From assembly GCF_001889165.1 (NCBI RefSeq), contig NZ_CP016020.1:3136501-3200500 (forward strand): a stretch of DNA of 64,000 nt, written 5' to 3'. The position numbers and the translations under genes are program-made. The stretch is from Bacillus weihaiensis. Lineage in GTDB: Bacteria > Bacillota > Bacilli > Bacillales > Bacillaceae. Below are positions 26,620 through 35,845 of the stretch, piece by piece. The notes beneath the pieces are model-generated. The model saw nothing but the letters and a program-made list of their open reading frames with translations. It was not told where the DNA came from and made no database searches. The first letter of the stretch is position 1, and every line of letters starts with the position of its first letter.

Positions 26620-27111
26620 ATGGCGAAAGATAGTTCATTTGATATTGTATCAAAAATCGAATTACCAGAAGTAACAAATGCAATAAATATTGCAATGAAG
26701 GAAATTGCTACACGATATGATTTTAAAGGAAGCAAAAGTACAATCTCTCTTGAAAAGGAAGAGCTTGTATTAGTTTCTGATGATGAGTACAAGCTTGAAC
26801 AGTTAAAGGATGTGCTAATAACAAAATTAATTAAGCGTAATGTACCAACAAAGAACATTAACTATAAGAAAATTGAAAATGCAAGTGGTGGGACAGTTCG
26901 TCAAAAGGCAGAGCTAGTCTCAGGTATTGATAAGGAAAATGCAAAAAAAATCAATGCCATTATTAAAGATAAAGGGTTAAAGGTGAAAACTCAAATTCAG
27001 GATGATCAAATTCGTGTAACAGGTAAAAGCCGTGACGATCTCCAATCTGTCATTGCTGCTATTAGAGAAGCGGACCTTCCTATTGATGTTCAATTCATTA
27101 ACTACCGCTAA
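26620..27111 (+). CDS. yitK: YajQ-family nucleotide-binding protein (YitK)
   Basis: The 163-residue protein is a YajQ/UPF0234 member: it starts [18 protein letters not shown] and carries ATRYDFKGS and the C-terminal [10 protein letters not shown]. Family members bind nucleotides, including cyclic di-GMP in Xanthomonas; the role in Bacillus is unknown. The length equals the B. subtilis homologue. I use the ATG at 26620, directly after GGAGGATGAAT; the frame open from 26560 starts inside the promoter. It is a single-gene unit with its own promoter and terminator. Confidence 0.93.
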   Translation: MAKDSSFDIVSKIELPEVTNAINIAMKEIATRYDFKGSKSTISLEKEELVLVSDDEYKLEQLKDVLITKLIKRNVPTKNINYKKIENASGGTVRQKAELVSGIDKENAKKINAIIKDKGLKVKTQIQDDQIRVTGKSRDDLQSVIAAIREADLPIDVQFINYR

Positions 27112-27178
27112 TAAGTATAGCTCATGGAACTATACTCTAGGACTATAGCGTAAATACACCTAATCGTGTCATACATAT

Positions 27179-27216
27179 GGAGTTTGGAATCAGCACTATT
27201 CCAAACTCCTTTTTTA
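27179..27216 (+). terminator. rho-independent terminator after yitK
   Basis: GGAGTTTGGAAT (27179-27190) and ATTCCAAACTCC (27198-27209) form a 12-pair stem followed by TTTTTT. Confidence 0.92.
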
Positions 27217-27524
27217 GTTTTCTTACTTTGTCATGGTTCCACTACCCTACTACATTTGAAGCTATTTTATACAGTTATCTAGATTATCCAATACCCTCTG
27301 TAGTGATGAAAACATCACTTTCGGTAAATCGTATTCAATTCCAAGTTATATCACCAACAAACTGCTTAACACTAAGAGATTGTTGGCTTTTAAATTGGTT
27401 TTGTAAACAAAACGACTTATGCTTCTTTAAAGAACCTTGTATGAATTTGATTCATTTAGCAAATTAGTACAACCCTTTTTTCTTACTAAGTTTTTAAAAA
27501 TATCTAATAAATTACAAATACCTA
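27217..27524. other. intergenic, no gene seen
   Basis: A frame of 96 codons crosses this stretch, but it begins in the terminator hairpin, has no ribosome site and encodes F/C/S-rich nonsense. It includes ATCACCAACAAACTGCTTAA, close to ATCAGCAACAAACTGCTTAA at about 2945; the meaning is unknown. Confidence 0.45.
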
Positions 27525-27553
27525 TTGATATTTTTTAGAATATTAGATAAATT
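27525..27553 (+). promoter_or_regulatory. likely promoter of the SAM-riboswitch transcript
   Basis: TTGATA (27525-27530), 17 bases, then TAAATT (27548-27553). It would start RNA about 40 bases upstream of the riboswitch. Confidence 0.5.
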
Positions 27554-27599
27554 AGGTGTAACACTTTTTATTCCTTTAAAGGAAAACGATAATTTCATA

Positions 27600-27756
27600 T
27601 CTTATCAAGAGAAGCTGAGGGACTGGCCCGTTGAAGCTTCAGCAACCGGTTTATGTAAGAGGAGACCTAGAAATGAGGAACAGCTTTCCAAATTTCCACT
27701 CCCATCATACCAAGGTGCTAATTCCAGCTAAGCATTTCGATGCTTGAAAGATAAGG
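27600..27756 (+). ncRNA. S-box (SAM-I) riboswitch aptamer
   Basis: The sequence has the S-box order: P1 5' strand CTTATC (27601-27606), AAGAGAAGCTGAGGGACTGG, CCCG-TTGAAGCTTCAGCAACCGG, a variable hairpin arm, AAGGTGCTAATTCC, and the closing CTTGAAAGATAAG with P1 3' strand GATAAG (27750-27755). Binding of S-adenosylmethionine should favour the terminator at 27774-27805 and shut off the two methionine genes downstream. Confidence 0.95.
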
Positions 27757-27773
27757 AGAAGCTTATACTTATT

Positions 27774-27806
27774 ACAGCCTTCTTCTTGGAAGGCTGTTTT
27801 TATTTT
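27774..27806 (+). terminator. riboswitch-controlled terminator
   Basis: ACAGCCTTC (27774-27782) pairs with GAAGGCTGT (27789-27797), followed by TTTTATTTT. It lies right after the S-box aptamer and about 210 bases before the first gene. The space from 27807 to 28017 has no other signal that I can identify. Confidence 0.9.
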
Positions 27807-28017
27807 GCTTTTTTTCACACTTTGTTGCTCTTTATTATTCCAACCCTCAAATTTTACTATAAAAAAGGATGTATGAAAGAGAAATCTACCCTTGTTTTTA
27901 GGAGATCAATCATCTAACAAAAATAGCCTTTTACATTGTCTTTTTTGAGCATATATGAATTTAGCTTTCTCGGATTGAGCTTACTAGCCTTTAATTAATA
28001 GATCGGAGGTTACTTCT

Positions 28018-29877
28018 TTGAAAAATCAATTTTTGGAACATTTAGAGAACAATATTTTAATTGGTGATGGTGCAATGGGCACCATGCTTTACGCTCATGG
28101 TGTTGACCGTTGCTTTGAGGAGTTAAATTTATCGAAGCCAGACGATGTAAAGCATGTTCACCAAGCCTACATCCAGGCAGGAGCAAATCTCATTCAAACA
28201 AATACCTATGGGGCAAATGATATTAAGCTGTCTCGCTACAGTTTAGAAGATGATATTCGTAAAATTAATAAACGTGCCGTTGAAATTGCTAGAAGTGCTG
28301 CACAAGACTCTACCTATGTGTTTGGTACGATAGGTGGAATCCGCTCCTTTAAGAAAAGTGCGCATTCCATTGATGAACTAAAACGTAACTTTAGAGAACA
28401 GCTCTTCCTTCTGTTAGGTGAGGACGTTGATGGGATCTTACTCGAGACATACTATGATTTTGAAGAAATAAAAACCGTGCTACAAATTGCTCGTAAAGAA
28501 ACGACAAAACCAATTATTGCAAATGTTTCTCTCCATGAGGCTGGTGTGTTACAGGATGGAACCCCCTTAACAGATGGATTACTAGTGTTAGAAGATTTAG
28601 GAGCAAATGTAGTTGGACTTAACTGTAGACTTGGTCCATACCACATGCTTCAATCTCTTGAAGAGGTACCTATACTAGAAGAAGCCTATTTATCTGTGTT
28701 TCCAAATAGTAGTTTGCCTGCATTAAATGAAGGCAGACTTGTCTATGAATCGGACGAAAGCTACTTTAAAGAAAGTGCTATCAAATTCCGTGACCAAGGG
28801 GTTCGTTTAATCGGCGGGTGCTGCGGAACGACTCCAACACATATTAAAGCAATGGCTGAGGCAGTAGCGAATCTTGCACCGATTACAACAAAGGAAGTGC
28901 GTGTCCCTAAGAGCGAAACCGTGACCGTACAGGATACCGGGGATGATAACGCTCCTCCTCTACAAGAAATAGTCAGGGAACGACGCTCGATTATCGTAGA
29001 GCTCGATCCTCCGAAAAAACTTGGAATGACCAGATTCTTAGAAGGAGCACAAGCTCTTCATGATGCGGGTATCGACGCCTTAACCCTTGCAGATAATTCA
29101 TTGGCATCTCCAAGGGTCAGTAATCTCGCTGCTGGAATATTAACAAAGGAAAAAACGGGAGCACGTACTTTAATTCATCTTACATGTCGAGATCGAAATC
29201 TCATTGGCTTACAATCCCATCTAATGGGCCTTCATTCCTTAGGTATACACGATGTGTTAGCCATCACTGGAGACCCATCTAAAATTGGAGATTTCCCTGG
29301 AGCAACCTCAGTATATGATGTCTCCTCTTTTGATCTTATTAGCTTAATTAAGCAATTTAATAACGGTGTTTCCTATTCTGGGAAGCCATTAGGAGCGAAA
29401 ACAAACTTTTCCGTTGCAGGTGCATTTAATCCTAACGTTCGCCATCTAGATAAAGCGGTGTTGCGCCTTGAAAAGAAAATAGCGCATGGTGCTGATTACT
29501 TTATCTCACAACCGCTTTATTCCAATCAGCAAATTCTTGATGTTTATAACGAAACAAGGAATTTAAACGCACCGATCTATATCGGGATTATGCCCCTTAC
29601 ATCGAGTCGAAACGCTGAATTTATCCATAACGAAATTCCCGGTATTAAGCTATCAGATGCAATTCGTGAAACCATGGCTGCTGCGGGAACAGATAAAGCG
29701 CAAGCTCGAATAGAAGGGCTCGCAATCGCTAAAGACTTAATCGATACAGCATTCGATCTCTTTAATGGGATTTATTTAATCACACCATTTTTACAATATG
29801 ACCTTACAGTGGAGCTCACACATTACATCCATGAAAAGGAAAAACAACGAGCTGAGAGGAAGATTTCGCATGTGTAG
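28018..29877 (+). CDS. yitJ: bifunctional homocysteine S-methyltransferase / methylenetetrahydrofolate reductase (YitJ type)
   Basis: The 619-residue protein joins two enzymes. Residues 1-300 are a homocysteine methyltransferase domain with GDGAMGTML and the zinc cysteines in LNCR (near 202) and GGCCGT (near 268-273). Residues 320-610 are a MetF-type reductase with VELDPPKK and LTCRDRN. It makes methyl-tetrahydrofolate and can methylate homocysteine. The start is TTG at 28018, eight bases after GGAGG. It is the first gene after the SAM riboswitch and overlaps metH by eight bases. Confidence 0.93.
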   Translation: MKNQFLEHLENNILIGDGAMGTMLYAHGVDRCFEELNLSKPDDVKHVHQAYIQAGANLIQTNTYGANDIKLSRYSLEDDIRKINKRAVEIARSAAQDSTYVFGTIGGIRSFKKSAHSIDELKRNFREQLFLLLGEDVDGILLETYYDFEEIKTVLQIARKETTKPIIANVSLHEAGVLQDGTPLTDGLLVLEDLGANVVGLNCRLGPYHMLQSLEEVPILEEAYLSVFPNSSLPALNEGRLVYESDESYFKESAIKFRDQGVRLIGGCCGTTPTHIKAMAEAVANLAPITTKEVRVPKSETVTVQDTGDDNAPPLQEIVRERRSIIVELDPPKKLGMTRFLEGAQALHDAGIDALTLADNSLASPRVSNLAAGILTKEKTGARTLIHLTCRDRNLIGLQSHLMGLHSLGIHDVLAITGDPSKIGDFPGATSVYDVSSFDLISLIKQFNNGVSYSGKPLGAKTNFSVAGAFNPNVRHLDKAVLRLEKKIAHGADYFISQPLYSNQQILDVYNETRNLNAPIYIGIMPLTSSRNAEFIHNEIPGIKLSDAIRETMAAAGTDKAQARIEGLAIAKDLIDTAFDLFNGIYLITPFLQYDLTVELTHYIHEKEKQRAERKISHV

Positions 29878-32800
29878 CATTCAAAACGATTTAAAAAATA
29901 GAATCCTTGTTCTTGATGGAGCAATGGGAACAATGATTCAAGACGCCAACCTAACGGCAGAAGATTTTGGTGGCGAAGAGTACGATGGATGTAATGAATA
30001 TTTAACATTAACCGCCCCAAATGTAATTGAACATATACATGAACAATACTTACAAGCAGGGTCTGATATTATTTCAACGAATACATTTGGAGCTACTAGC
30101 CTTGTATTAGATGAATATGATTTAGGACACCTTGCTTTAGAATTAAATATTGAATCGGCAAAAATAGCTAAAAGAGCAGCTGAAAAATACAGTTCAAAAG
30201 AGAAGCCGAGATATGTGACAGGTGCCATGGGACCAACCACAAAAACCTTGTCTGTCACTGGCGGAACAACCTTCGATACATTAATAGCCAACTACGAAGA
30301 GCAAGCACGTGGCTTAATCATTGGGGGAGCAGATTTATTATTACTTGAAACAAGTCAGGATATGTTGAATGTAAAAGCGGGATTCTTAGGCATTCAACAA
30401 GCATTCGAGACGACTGGGAAAGAACTTCCCCTCATGATTTCTGGGACAATTGAACCGATGGGAACGACATTAGCTGGTCAAGACATTGAAGCCTTCTATG
30501 TCTCCCTCGAGCATATGAAGCCTCTATCTGTTGGACTGAATTGTGCGACTGGACCAGAATTTATGACCGACCATATTCGTACGCTCTCAGGTATAGCCAA
30601 TACAGCAGTTAGCTGTTATCCAAATGCCGGGCTTCCTGATGAAGAAGGAAATTATCATGAATCACCTGATTCGTTAGCTAAGAAGTTAGTCGGTTTTGCT
30701 GAACAAGGCTGGTTAAATATAGTCGGCGGATGCTGTGGAACAACGCCCGAGCATATTAAAGCCATTAGTGAGGCTGTTGCAGCTCTCTCTCCGCGTAAAC
30801 TAGAAGAGCTTCCAAAAGAACATACAGTTTCTGGTATTGACGCTCTTATCTACGAGGAAGGAATGCGACCTCTTTTCGTTGGAGAACGAACAAATGTTAT
30901 TGGATCCCGAAAGTTTAAACGACTGATCGCAGAAGGGAAATTCGAGGAAGCCTCTGAAATAGCAAGAGCACAAGTGAAAAACGGAGCACATGTTATTGAT
31001 ATTTGCCTCGCAGATCCAGACCGTGATGAGCTTGAGGATATGGAAAACTTTATCCAAGAAGTTGTCAAAAAAGTGAAAGCTCCACTTGTGATTGATTCTA
31101 CAGACGAGCTAGTTATAGAACGTGCACTAAAGTATTCACAAGGAAAGGCCATCATTAACTCAATCAACCTAGAGGATGGCGAGGAACGATTCGATGCGAT
31201 TGTCCCACTAGTGAAAAAATATGGAGGCGCGCTAGTTGTAGGAACAATTGATGAAGTAGGAATGGCTCTAACCGCTGAGAAAAAACTCGAAATAGCGATT
31301 CGCTCACACGACCTATTAGTTAAAAAGCATGGTCTTAAAGCAAGCGACCTTATTTTTGATCCACTTGTTTTTCCAGTTGGTACTGGTGATGAACAATATA
31401 TCGGCTCAGCTAACGAAACGGTTCGAGGAATTCAGCTTATTAAGGAAAAATTACCTGACTGCTTAACCATCCTTGGCGTTAGTAATGTATCGTTTGGTCT
31501 CCCTCCTGTTGGTCGTGAAGTCTTAAACGCTGTGTATTTATATCATTGCACACAAGCTGGTCTAGATTATGCAATTGTAAACACAGAAAAGCTTGAACGC
31601 TTTGCCTCCATTCCCAAAGAGGAAATTGAGATGGCTGAGAAGCTTCTTTTCAACACAACAGATGAATCACTTGCAACATTTACTAATTTTTATCGTGGGA
31701 AGAAAAAAGAGGACAAAAAGCCGGTGCAGAATCTTCCTCTTGAAGAAAGACTTGCTCAATACATTATTGAAGGGACTAAAGAAGGTCTACTTCCTGATTT
31801 AGAACGAGCCCTCAAGAAATTTCCTGATCCTCTTTCCATTATTAATGGTCCACTAATGAAAGGGATGGCCGAGGTCGGTGTTTTATTTAATGAAAATCAA
31901 CTAATCGTTGCTGAAGTATTGCAAAGTGCCGAGGTGATGAAGGCTTCGGTTGCCTACTTAGAGGAATTTATGGAAAAGAAGGATGATAGTGGAAAAGGGA
32001 AAATTCTATTAGCAACGGTAAAAGGCGATGTTCATGATATCGGAAAAAATCTAGTGGATATTATCTTAAGTAACAATGGCTACAGAGTTGTTGACCTTGG
32101 AATCAAAGTTACACCTCAAACGTTAATTCAAGCGGTAAAAGCAGAAAAACCAGATATTATTGGCCTTTCTGGTTTATTAGTAAAATCGGCTCAACAAATG
32201 GTGATTACAGCTCAAGATTTGCATGAAGCAAACTGTGACGTACCAATATTAGTGGGTGGCGCTGCTCTTTCAAGGAAATTCACAAGAATGAAAATTGCTC
32301 CTAAATATAATGGACCAGTTGTATACGCAAAGGATGCAATGGATGGACTTTCTCTAGCAAATCAATTGCGAACAACACCTGAGCTCTTTATGAATACGGA
32401 AGAGGCTGCTGTTACCGATGAAGCTGTTAAAGGAAAAGCACCTTCCTCAGTCGTAACAGAATTACTTGAAAAACGTGGTCAACTAAGGGAAGCACCAATC
32501 TTCCAACCTGTCGATACAAAACGCCATATACTTAAAGACATTCATTTATCGCATATTCTGCCTTATGTGAATATGCAGATGTTAATTGGTCACCATTTAG
32601 GTCTAAAGGGAAAAATTAAAAATCTCCTTCAAGAGAAAGACCCTAAAGCGATTGAACTTTCGGAGCTAATCGAGGAACTAATCCAGCTTGGTACAAAAAA
32701 TCAATGGTTTAAGCCTGCTGCTGTGTATCAATTCTTTCCTTCCTATAGCGAAGGGAATAAGCTTCATATCTTAGATCCTACTGATACATCCATTATTTTA

Positions 32801-33295
32801 GAGACCTTTGATTTTCCAAGACAGAATAAAGTTCCATATCGTTGTATCTCTGACTATGTTCATCCGAAGAAAGATGGAGAATTTGACTATGTCGCTATGT
32901 TTGCAGTAACAGCTGGAAGTCAAATTAGAGAGCTTGCAAGAAGCTTTAAAGACCAGGGAGATTACTTAAAAAGTCATGCTGTTCAAGCTTTAGCGTTGGA
33001 ATTAGCAGAAGGTCTAGCAGAGCGCACGCATCAGCTTGTACGTGATCGTTGGGGATTCCCAGATGCCCCTGATTTTACAATGGATCAGCGCTTTTCAGCC
33101 AAATACCAAGGTCAACGATTCTCTTTTGGTTATCCTGCATGTCCTGATTTGGAGGATCAAGAAAAACTATTCAAGCTAATTAAACCAGAGGATATCGGCA
33201 TTCAACTAACAGAAGGGTTTATGATGGAACCTGAAGCATCTGTAACCGCGATCGTCGTCTCCCACCCAGATGCAAAATACTTTAACGTGATGTAG
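29870..33295 (+). CDS. metH: cobalamin-dependent methionine synthase
   Basis: The 1141-residue enzyme transfers a methyl group from methyl-tetrahydrofolate through cobalamin to homocysteine. Four modules are visible: a homocysteine domain (1-310; GLNCATG and GGCCGT zinc ligands), a pterin-binding domain (about 335-600; [11 protein letters not shown]), a B12 cap and Rossmann domain (about 620-870; the cobalt-binding [10 protein letters not shown]), and a SAM-dependent reactivation domain (about 890-1141; the later [12 protein letters not shown]). I start at ATG 29870 after GAGAGGA; the frame from 29798 begins inside yitJ. The overlap implies coupled translation under the S-box. B. subtilis, as I recall, relies on MetE instead. 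Confidence 0.95.
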   Translation: MCSIQNDLKNRILVLDGAMGTMIQDANLTAEDFGGEEYDGCNEYLTLTAPNVIEHIHEQYLQAGSDIISTNTFGATSLVLDEYDLGHLALELNIESAKIAKRAAEKYSSKEKPRYVTGAMGPTTKTLSVTGGTTFDTLIANYEEQARGLIIGGADLLLLETSQDMLNVKAGFLGIQQAFETTGKELPLMISGTIEPMGTTLAGQDIEAFYVSLEHMKPLSVGLNCATGPEFMTDHIRTLSGIANTAVSCYPNAGLPDEEGNYHESPDSLAKKLVGFAEQGWLNIVGGCCGTTPEHIKAISEAVAALSPRKLEELPKEHTVSGIDALIYEEGMRPLFVGERTNVIGSRKFKRLIAEGKFEEASEIARAQVKNGAHVIDICLADPDRDELEDMENFIQEVVKKVKAPLVIDSTDELVIERALKYSQGKAIINSINLEDGEERFDAIVPLVKKYGGALVVGTIDEVGMALTAEKKLEIAIRSHDLLVKKHGLKASDLIFDPLVFPVGTGDEQYIGSANETVRGIQLIKEKLPDCLTILGVSNVSFGLPPVGREVLNAVYLYHCTQAGLDYAIVNTEKLERFASIPKEEIEMAEKLLFNTTDESLATFTNFYRGKKKEDKKPVQNLPLEERLAQYIIEGTKEGLLPDLERALKKFPDPLSIINGPLMKGMAEVGVLFNENQLIVAEVLQSAEVMKASVAYLEEFMEKKDDSGKGKILLATVKGDVHDIGKNLVDIILSNNGYRVVDLGIKVTPQTLIQAVKAEKPDIIGLSGLLVKSAQQMVITAQDLHEANCDVPILVGGAALSRKFTRMKIAPKYNGPVVYAKDAMDGLSLANQLRTTPELFMNTEEAAVTDEAVKGKAPSSVVTELLEKRGQLREAPIFQPVDTKRHILKDIHLSHILPYVNMQMLIGHHLGLKGKIKNLLQEKDPKAIELSELIEELIQLGTKNQWFKPAAVYQFFPSYSEGNKLHILDPTDTSIILETFDFPRQNKVPYRCISDYVHPKKDGEFDYVAMFAVTAGSQIRELARSFKDQGDYLKSHAVQALALELAEGLAERTHQLVRDRWGFPDAPDFTMDQRFSAKYQGQRFSFGYPACPDLEDQEKLFKLIKPEDIGIQLTEGFMMEPEASVTAIVVSHPDAKYFNVM

Positions 33296-33368
33296 ATCTT
33301 TTGTTATTAATAGAAAATAAAAACACTGGCACAAATAATGACTTATCGCCCTAACCAGGTAAAAATAG

Positions 33369-33406
33369 AAGAAGGCCAATCCATCATCATGTGGATTGGC
33401 CTTCTA
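33369..33406 (+). terminator. rho-independent terminator after metH
   Basis: AGAAGGCCAATCCA pairs with TGGATTGGCCTTCT around a short loop, followed by ATTATT. It stands between the convergent metH and DUF4256 genes. Confidence 0.8.
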
Positions 33407-33457
33407 TTATTAAAATGGAGTAAGTATTCACTACTTACCTACTTTTAGTAGCTACCT

Positions 33458-34027
33458 TTAAACCCTTACTAGACCACGAAATCCCCTTGCAGCATAATAA
33501 GAATCTGCTCCGTTATGATAAACAAATACATGTCCATATCTTAAATCACAAAAAAGAGCACCACCACGGGCTCTAATGTCATCCGGAGTTTTCACCCAGC
33601 TCGACGTTTTCTTGTCAAAGCTTTCTAGCTTTTGCAGCTCTCGATATTGTTCTTCTGTCAATAATTCAATCCCCATGGCAACAGTCATATCAATGGCACT
33701 AGTTTCTGGTTTATGTTTTTTACGGGATTCTAACGCTTCACGGTCATAGCATACACTTCTTCGACCTTTTGGACTTTCAGGTGAACAATCAATGAAAAGA
33801 TATTCCTCACTTTTTCGATCATAGCCGACAACATCAGGCTCCCCTTCTGTTTTTTCCATTTCATGTAACGACCAAAGCTTTTTAGGCATAGCAAGTAGCC
33901 TTTCTTGGACATTCTCCCATTTTAAGTCTTTATGACGATGCATATTTTTCTCAAAACGTGCACTTAACACAGATAACAGCTCGTCCATTTCTTCCTTTGC
34001 CAGCTCCATTGATTGATTATAAGTCAT
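33458..34027 (-). CDS. DUF4256 family protein
   Basis: The 189-residue protein matches DUF4256 as I remember it: KLWSLHEMEKTEGEPDVVGY, DCSPESPKGRRSVCYDREAL and the C-terminal FVYHNGADSYYAARGFRG. It is soluble with no signal peptide. Function is unknown; the conserved tryptophans, cysteines and aspartates suggest an enzyme or binding fold. AGGAGGAAGG lies upstream of the ATG. No operon partner is evident, since the next gene on this strand starts 40 bases upstream and encodes an unrelated membrane protein. Confidence 0.88.
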   Translation of the reverse strand: MTYNQSMELAKEEMDELLSVLSARFEKNMHRHKDLKWENVQERLLAMPKKLWSLHEMEKTEGEPDVVGYDRKSEEYLFIDCSPESPKGRRSVCYDREALESRKKHKPETSAIDMTVAMGIELLTEEQYRELQKLESFDKKTSSWVKTPDDIRARGGALFCDLRYGHVFVYHNGADSYYAARGFRGLVRV

Positions 34028-34066
34028 GATCCTTCCTCCTCATTTCTATTTCATTCATTACACTGA

Positions 34067-34435
34067 TTAATCTTTCTGTTCCTTTTTATAACGCAGCTTT
34101 TCTATCTCCGATTTTTCAAAATTGACCACTGTAAGTCCAATACGAATTAATACCATCAGCATTACCCCTGTGCCAACAACAAGATAAATCATCGTAAACC
34201 ATTTCCCTAAATCTGTGAGTGGAAGTAAGCCTGAGCTTACACTTGTTGGAATTAAGCTAATGAAAGCAAAATAAAATGAATCAAGTAACGACCATCCTTC
34301 AATACCATTATAAAATAAGGTTCCTGATAATAAGATGAGGAACAATGTAGCAAGCAATGACCGAAACAGAGGTTCCTTGATTAAGGTGAAAACAGCCTTT
34401 ATTAATCTCTTTAACGTTAATAGAAATGAAATCAT
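34067..34435 (-). CDS. two-helix ion-channel-like protein with degenerate selectivity filter
   Basis: The 122-residue protein has the small potassium-channel layout: a hydrophobic segment (about 22-38), a pore-helix region SLLDSFYFAFISLIPTSV, a filter position and a second membrane helix (about 78-98), then a charged tail rich in E and K. Where channels have T-V-G-Y-G, the sequence reads T-S-V-S-S-G, although the following LLPLTDLGKWFTMIYLVVG is very channel-like. Potassium selectivity is therefore doubtful. I use ATG 34435 after GGGAGAAG rather than the frame open to 34456. Confidence 0.78.
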   Translation of the reverse strand: MISFLLTLKRLIKAVFTLIKEPLFRSLLATLFLILLSGTLFYNGIEGWSLLDSFYFAFISLIPTSVSSGLLPLTDLGKWFTMIYLVVGTGVMLMVLIRIGLTVVNFEKSEIEKLRYKKEQKD

Positions 34436-34724
34436 GTAACTTCTCCCTATAGACAATTTCTATAATTTTACTCCATCTATTATATCATGAATACATTTTA
34501 CTCCACATGTAAGCATGACACTCACTTCATATATTTCACCCCCATTTTGGTCACCACAGCTAACTTTGTCCTACCATCAACCTATCGTTTAGTCCTTTCC
34601 ACCCAATTATCCTATTAATCGTTTTACCTCCTACCTCTTTGGGAAAAGGACAAGCAAGGAACATAGTTTTTCAACCAATTTCACATAATAAAGAACAGGT
34701 TCATCACTTAAGGAGGAATGTACT

Positions 34725-35591
34725 TTGAGTAATAATCAAAAACATCAAACAATGCCTGCACAGCATCAAGATGTGCAACCCGGACATGAAGATGAAATGA
34801 ATCCAAAGCCTACTTTCGATGATTCAAGCTATACAGGCAGCGGAAAATTAAAAGATAAAGTAGTAATCATTACAGGTGGAGATAGTGGAATCGGACGAGC
34901 GGTTTCCGTGTTTTACGCTAAGGAAGGCGCACATGTGGCTATATCATATTTAAATGAACATGAAGATGCTGAGGAAACAAAGAAGCAAGTTGAAGCGTTA
35001 GGACAAAAATGCTTACTACTCCCAGGAGATATTGGCGATGAGGCTTTCTGTAACCAACTTGTAGACAAAACGATTGATACCTTTGGAAAGCTTGATATTT
35101 TAGTCAATAATGCTGCTGAGCAACACCCTCAAAAAGGTATTGAAGATATTACGAGTGAGCAGCTCGAACGTACTTTCAAAACAAATATCTTTTCGTTCTT
35201 TTACTTAACTAAGGCAGCCCTTCCTCATTTAAAACAAGGGAGCGCCATTGTGAATACATCTTCTGTTACAGCCTATGCAGGAAACGAGCAGCTGATTGAT
35301 TACTCGTCAACAAAGGGTGCGATTACGAGCTTTACCCGCTCACTTGCATTATCCTTAGCAGGTAAAGGAATTCGTGTAAATGCTGTGGCACCAGGTCCAA
35401 TTTGGACACCACTTATTCCGTCGACCTTCCCAGCAGACCAGGTTGCATCATTCGGGGCCAATACACCAATGAAACGCCCTGGTCAGCCTGAGGAGCTAGC
35501 ACCAGCATACGTATACTTAGCAAGTGACGATTCTTCCTACATGACTGGTCAGGTCCTACATGTTAATGGTGGGAAGATTGTGAACGGCTAA
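34725..35591 (+). CDS. SDR-family oxidoreductase, general-stress type
   Basis: The 288-residue protein is a classical short-chain dehydrogenase with a hydrophilic 45-residue N-terminal extension (QHQDVQPGHEDEMNPKP...), as in the YdaD/YhdF/YhxC group of Bacillus. Visible motifs are the coenzyme loop TGGDSGIGRAV, NNAAEQ, the catalytic Y-S-S-T-K (DYSSTKGA) and PGPIWTPLIP. It is soluble, NAD(P)-dependent, with unknown substrate. The start is TTG at 34725 after AAGGAGGAATG. Several related Bacillus genes are sigma-B controlled; I did not find a clear sigma-B promoter here. Confidence 0.92.
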   Translation: MSNNQKHQTMPAQHQDVQPGHEDEMNPKPTFDDSSYTGSGKLKDKVVIITGGDSGIGRAVSVFYAKEGAHVAISYLNEHEDAEETKKQVEALGQKCLLLPGDIGDEAFCNQLVDKTIDTFGKLDILVNNAAEQHPQKGIEDITSEQLERTFKTNIFSFFYLTKAALPHLKQGSAIVNTSSVTAYAGNEQLIDYSSTKGAITSFTRSLALSLAGKGIRVNAVAPGPIWTPLIPSTFPADQVASFGANTPMKRPGQPEELAPAYVYLASDDSSYMTGQVLHVNGGKIVNG

Positions 35592-35615
35592 AGAGAATAG
35601 CACATTTACATTTAA

Positions 35616-35655
35616 AAGGCATAGACGGTGAATCTGTCGTCTATGCCTTATTCTA
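35616..35655 (+). terminator. rho-independent terminator after the SDR gene
   Basis: AAGGCATAGACG (35616-35627) pairs with CGTCTATGCCTT (35638-35649), followed by ATTCT. Confidence 0.75.
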
Positions 35656-35690
35656 GCGCCTTACTTAAAAGAGAGGGTGAAATGCGAGCT

Positions 35691-35774
35691 ATTTTCGCTT
35701 TTCGACCATTTATTTTCGAATTTGAGCATTTTATTTTCGCTTTTGGCGTTTTTATTTTCGATTTCTAGCATTTA
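35691..35774. repeat. four-unit 21-bp tandem repeat
   Basis: Four consecutive 21-base units each begin ATTTTCG: at 35691, 35712, 35733 and 35754. They are followed by TTAACGAAAATC, then TTTTCGACAAAAACCGACAG and CACACCCCCACCG up to the end of the amylase-like gene. The period, the trailing TCGACAAA/CACACCCC module and the place at the 3' end of a minus-strand gene all match the larger arrays at 19.3-20.4 kb. Confidence 0.85.
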
Positions 35775-35845
35775 TTAACGAAAATCATGACTTTATTCAC
35801 TTTTCGACAAAAACCGACAGATTCACACCCCCACCGACTCTCGAG

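Noticed and set aside
27177-27467. 96-codon frame between yitK and the riboswitch
   Set aside because: It begins in the yitK terminator hairpin, lacks a ribosome site and has non-coding composition.
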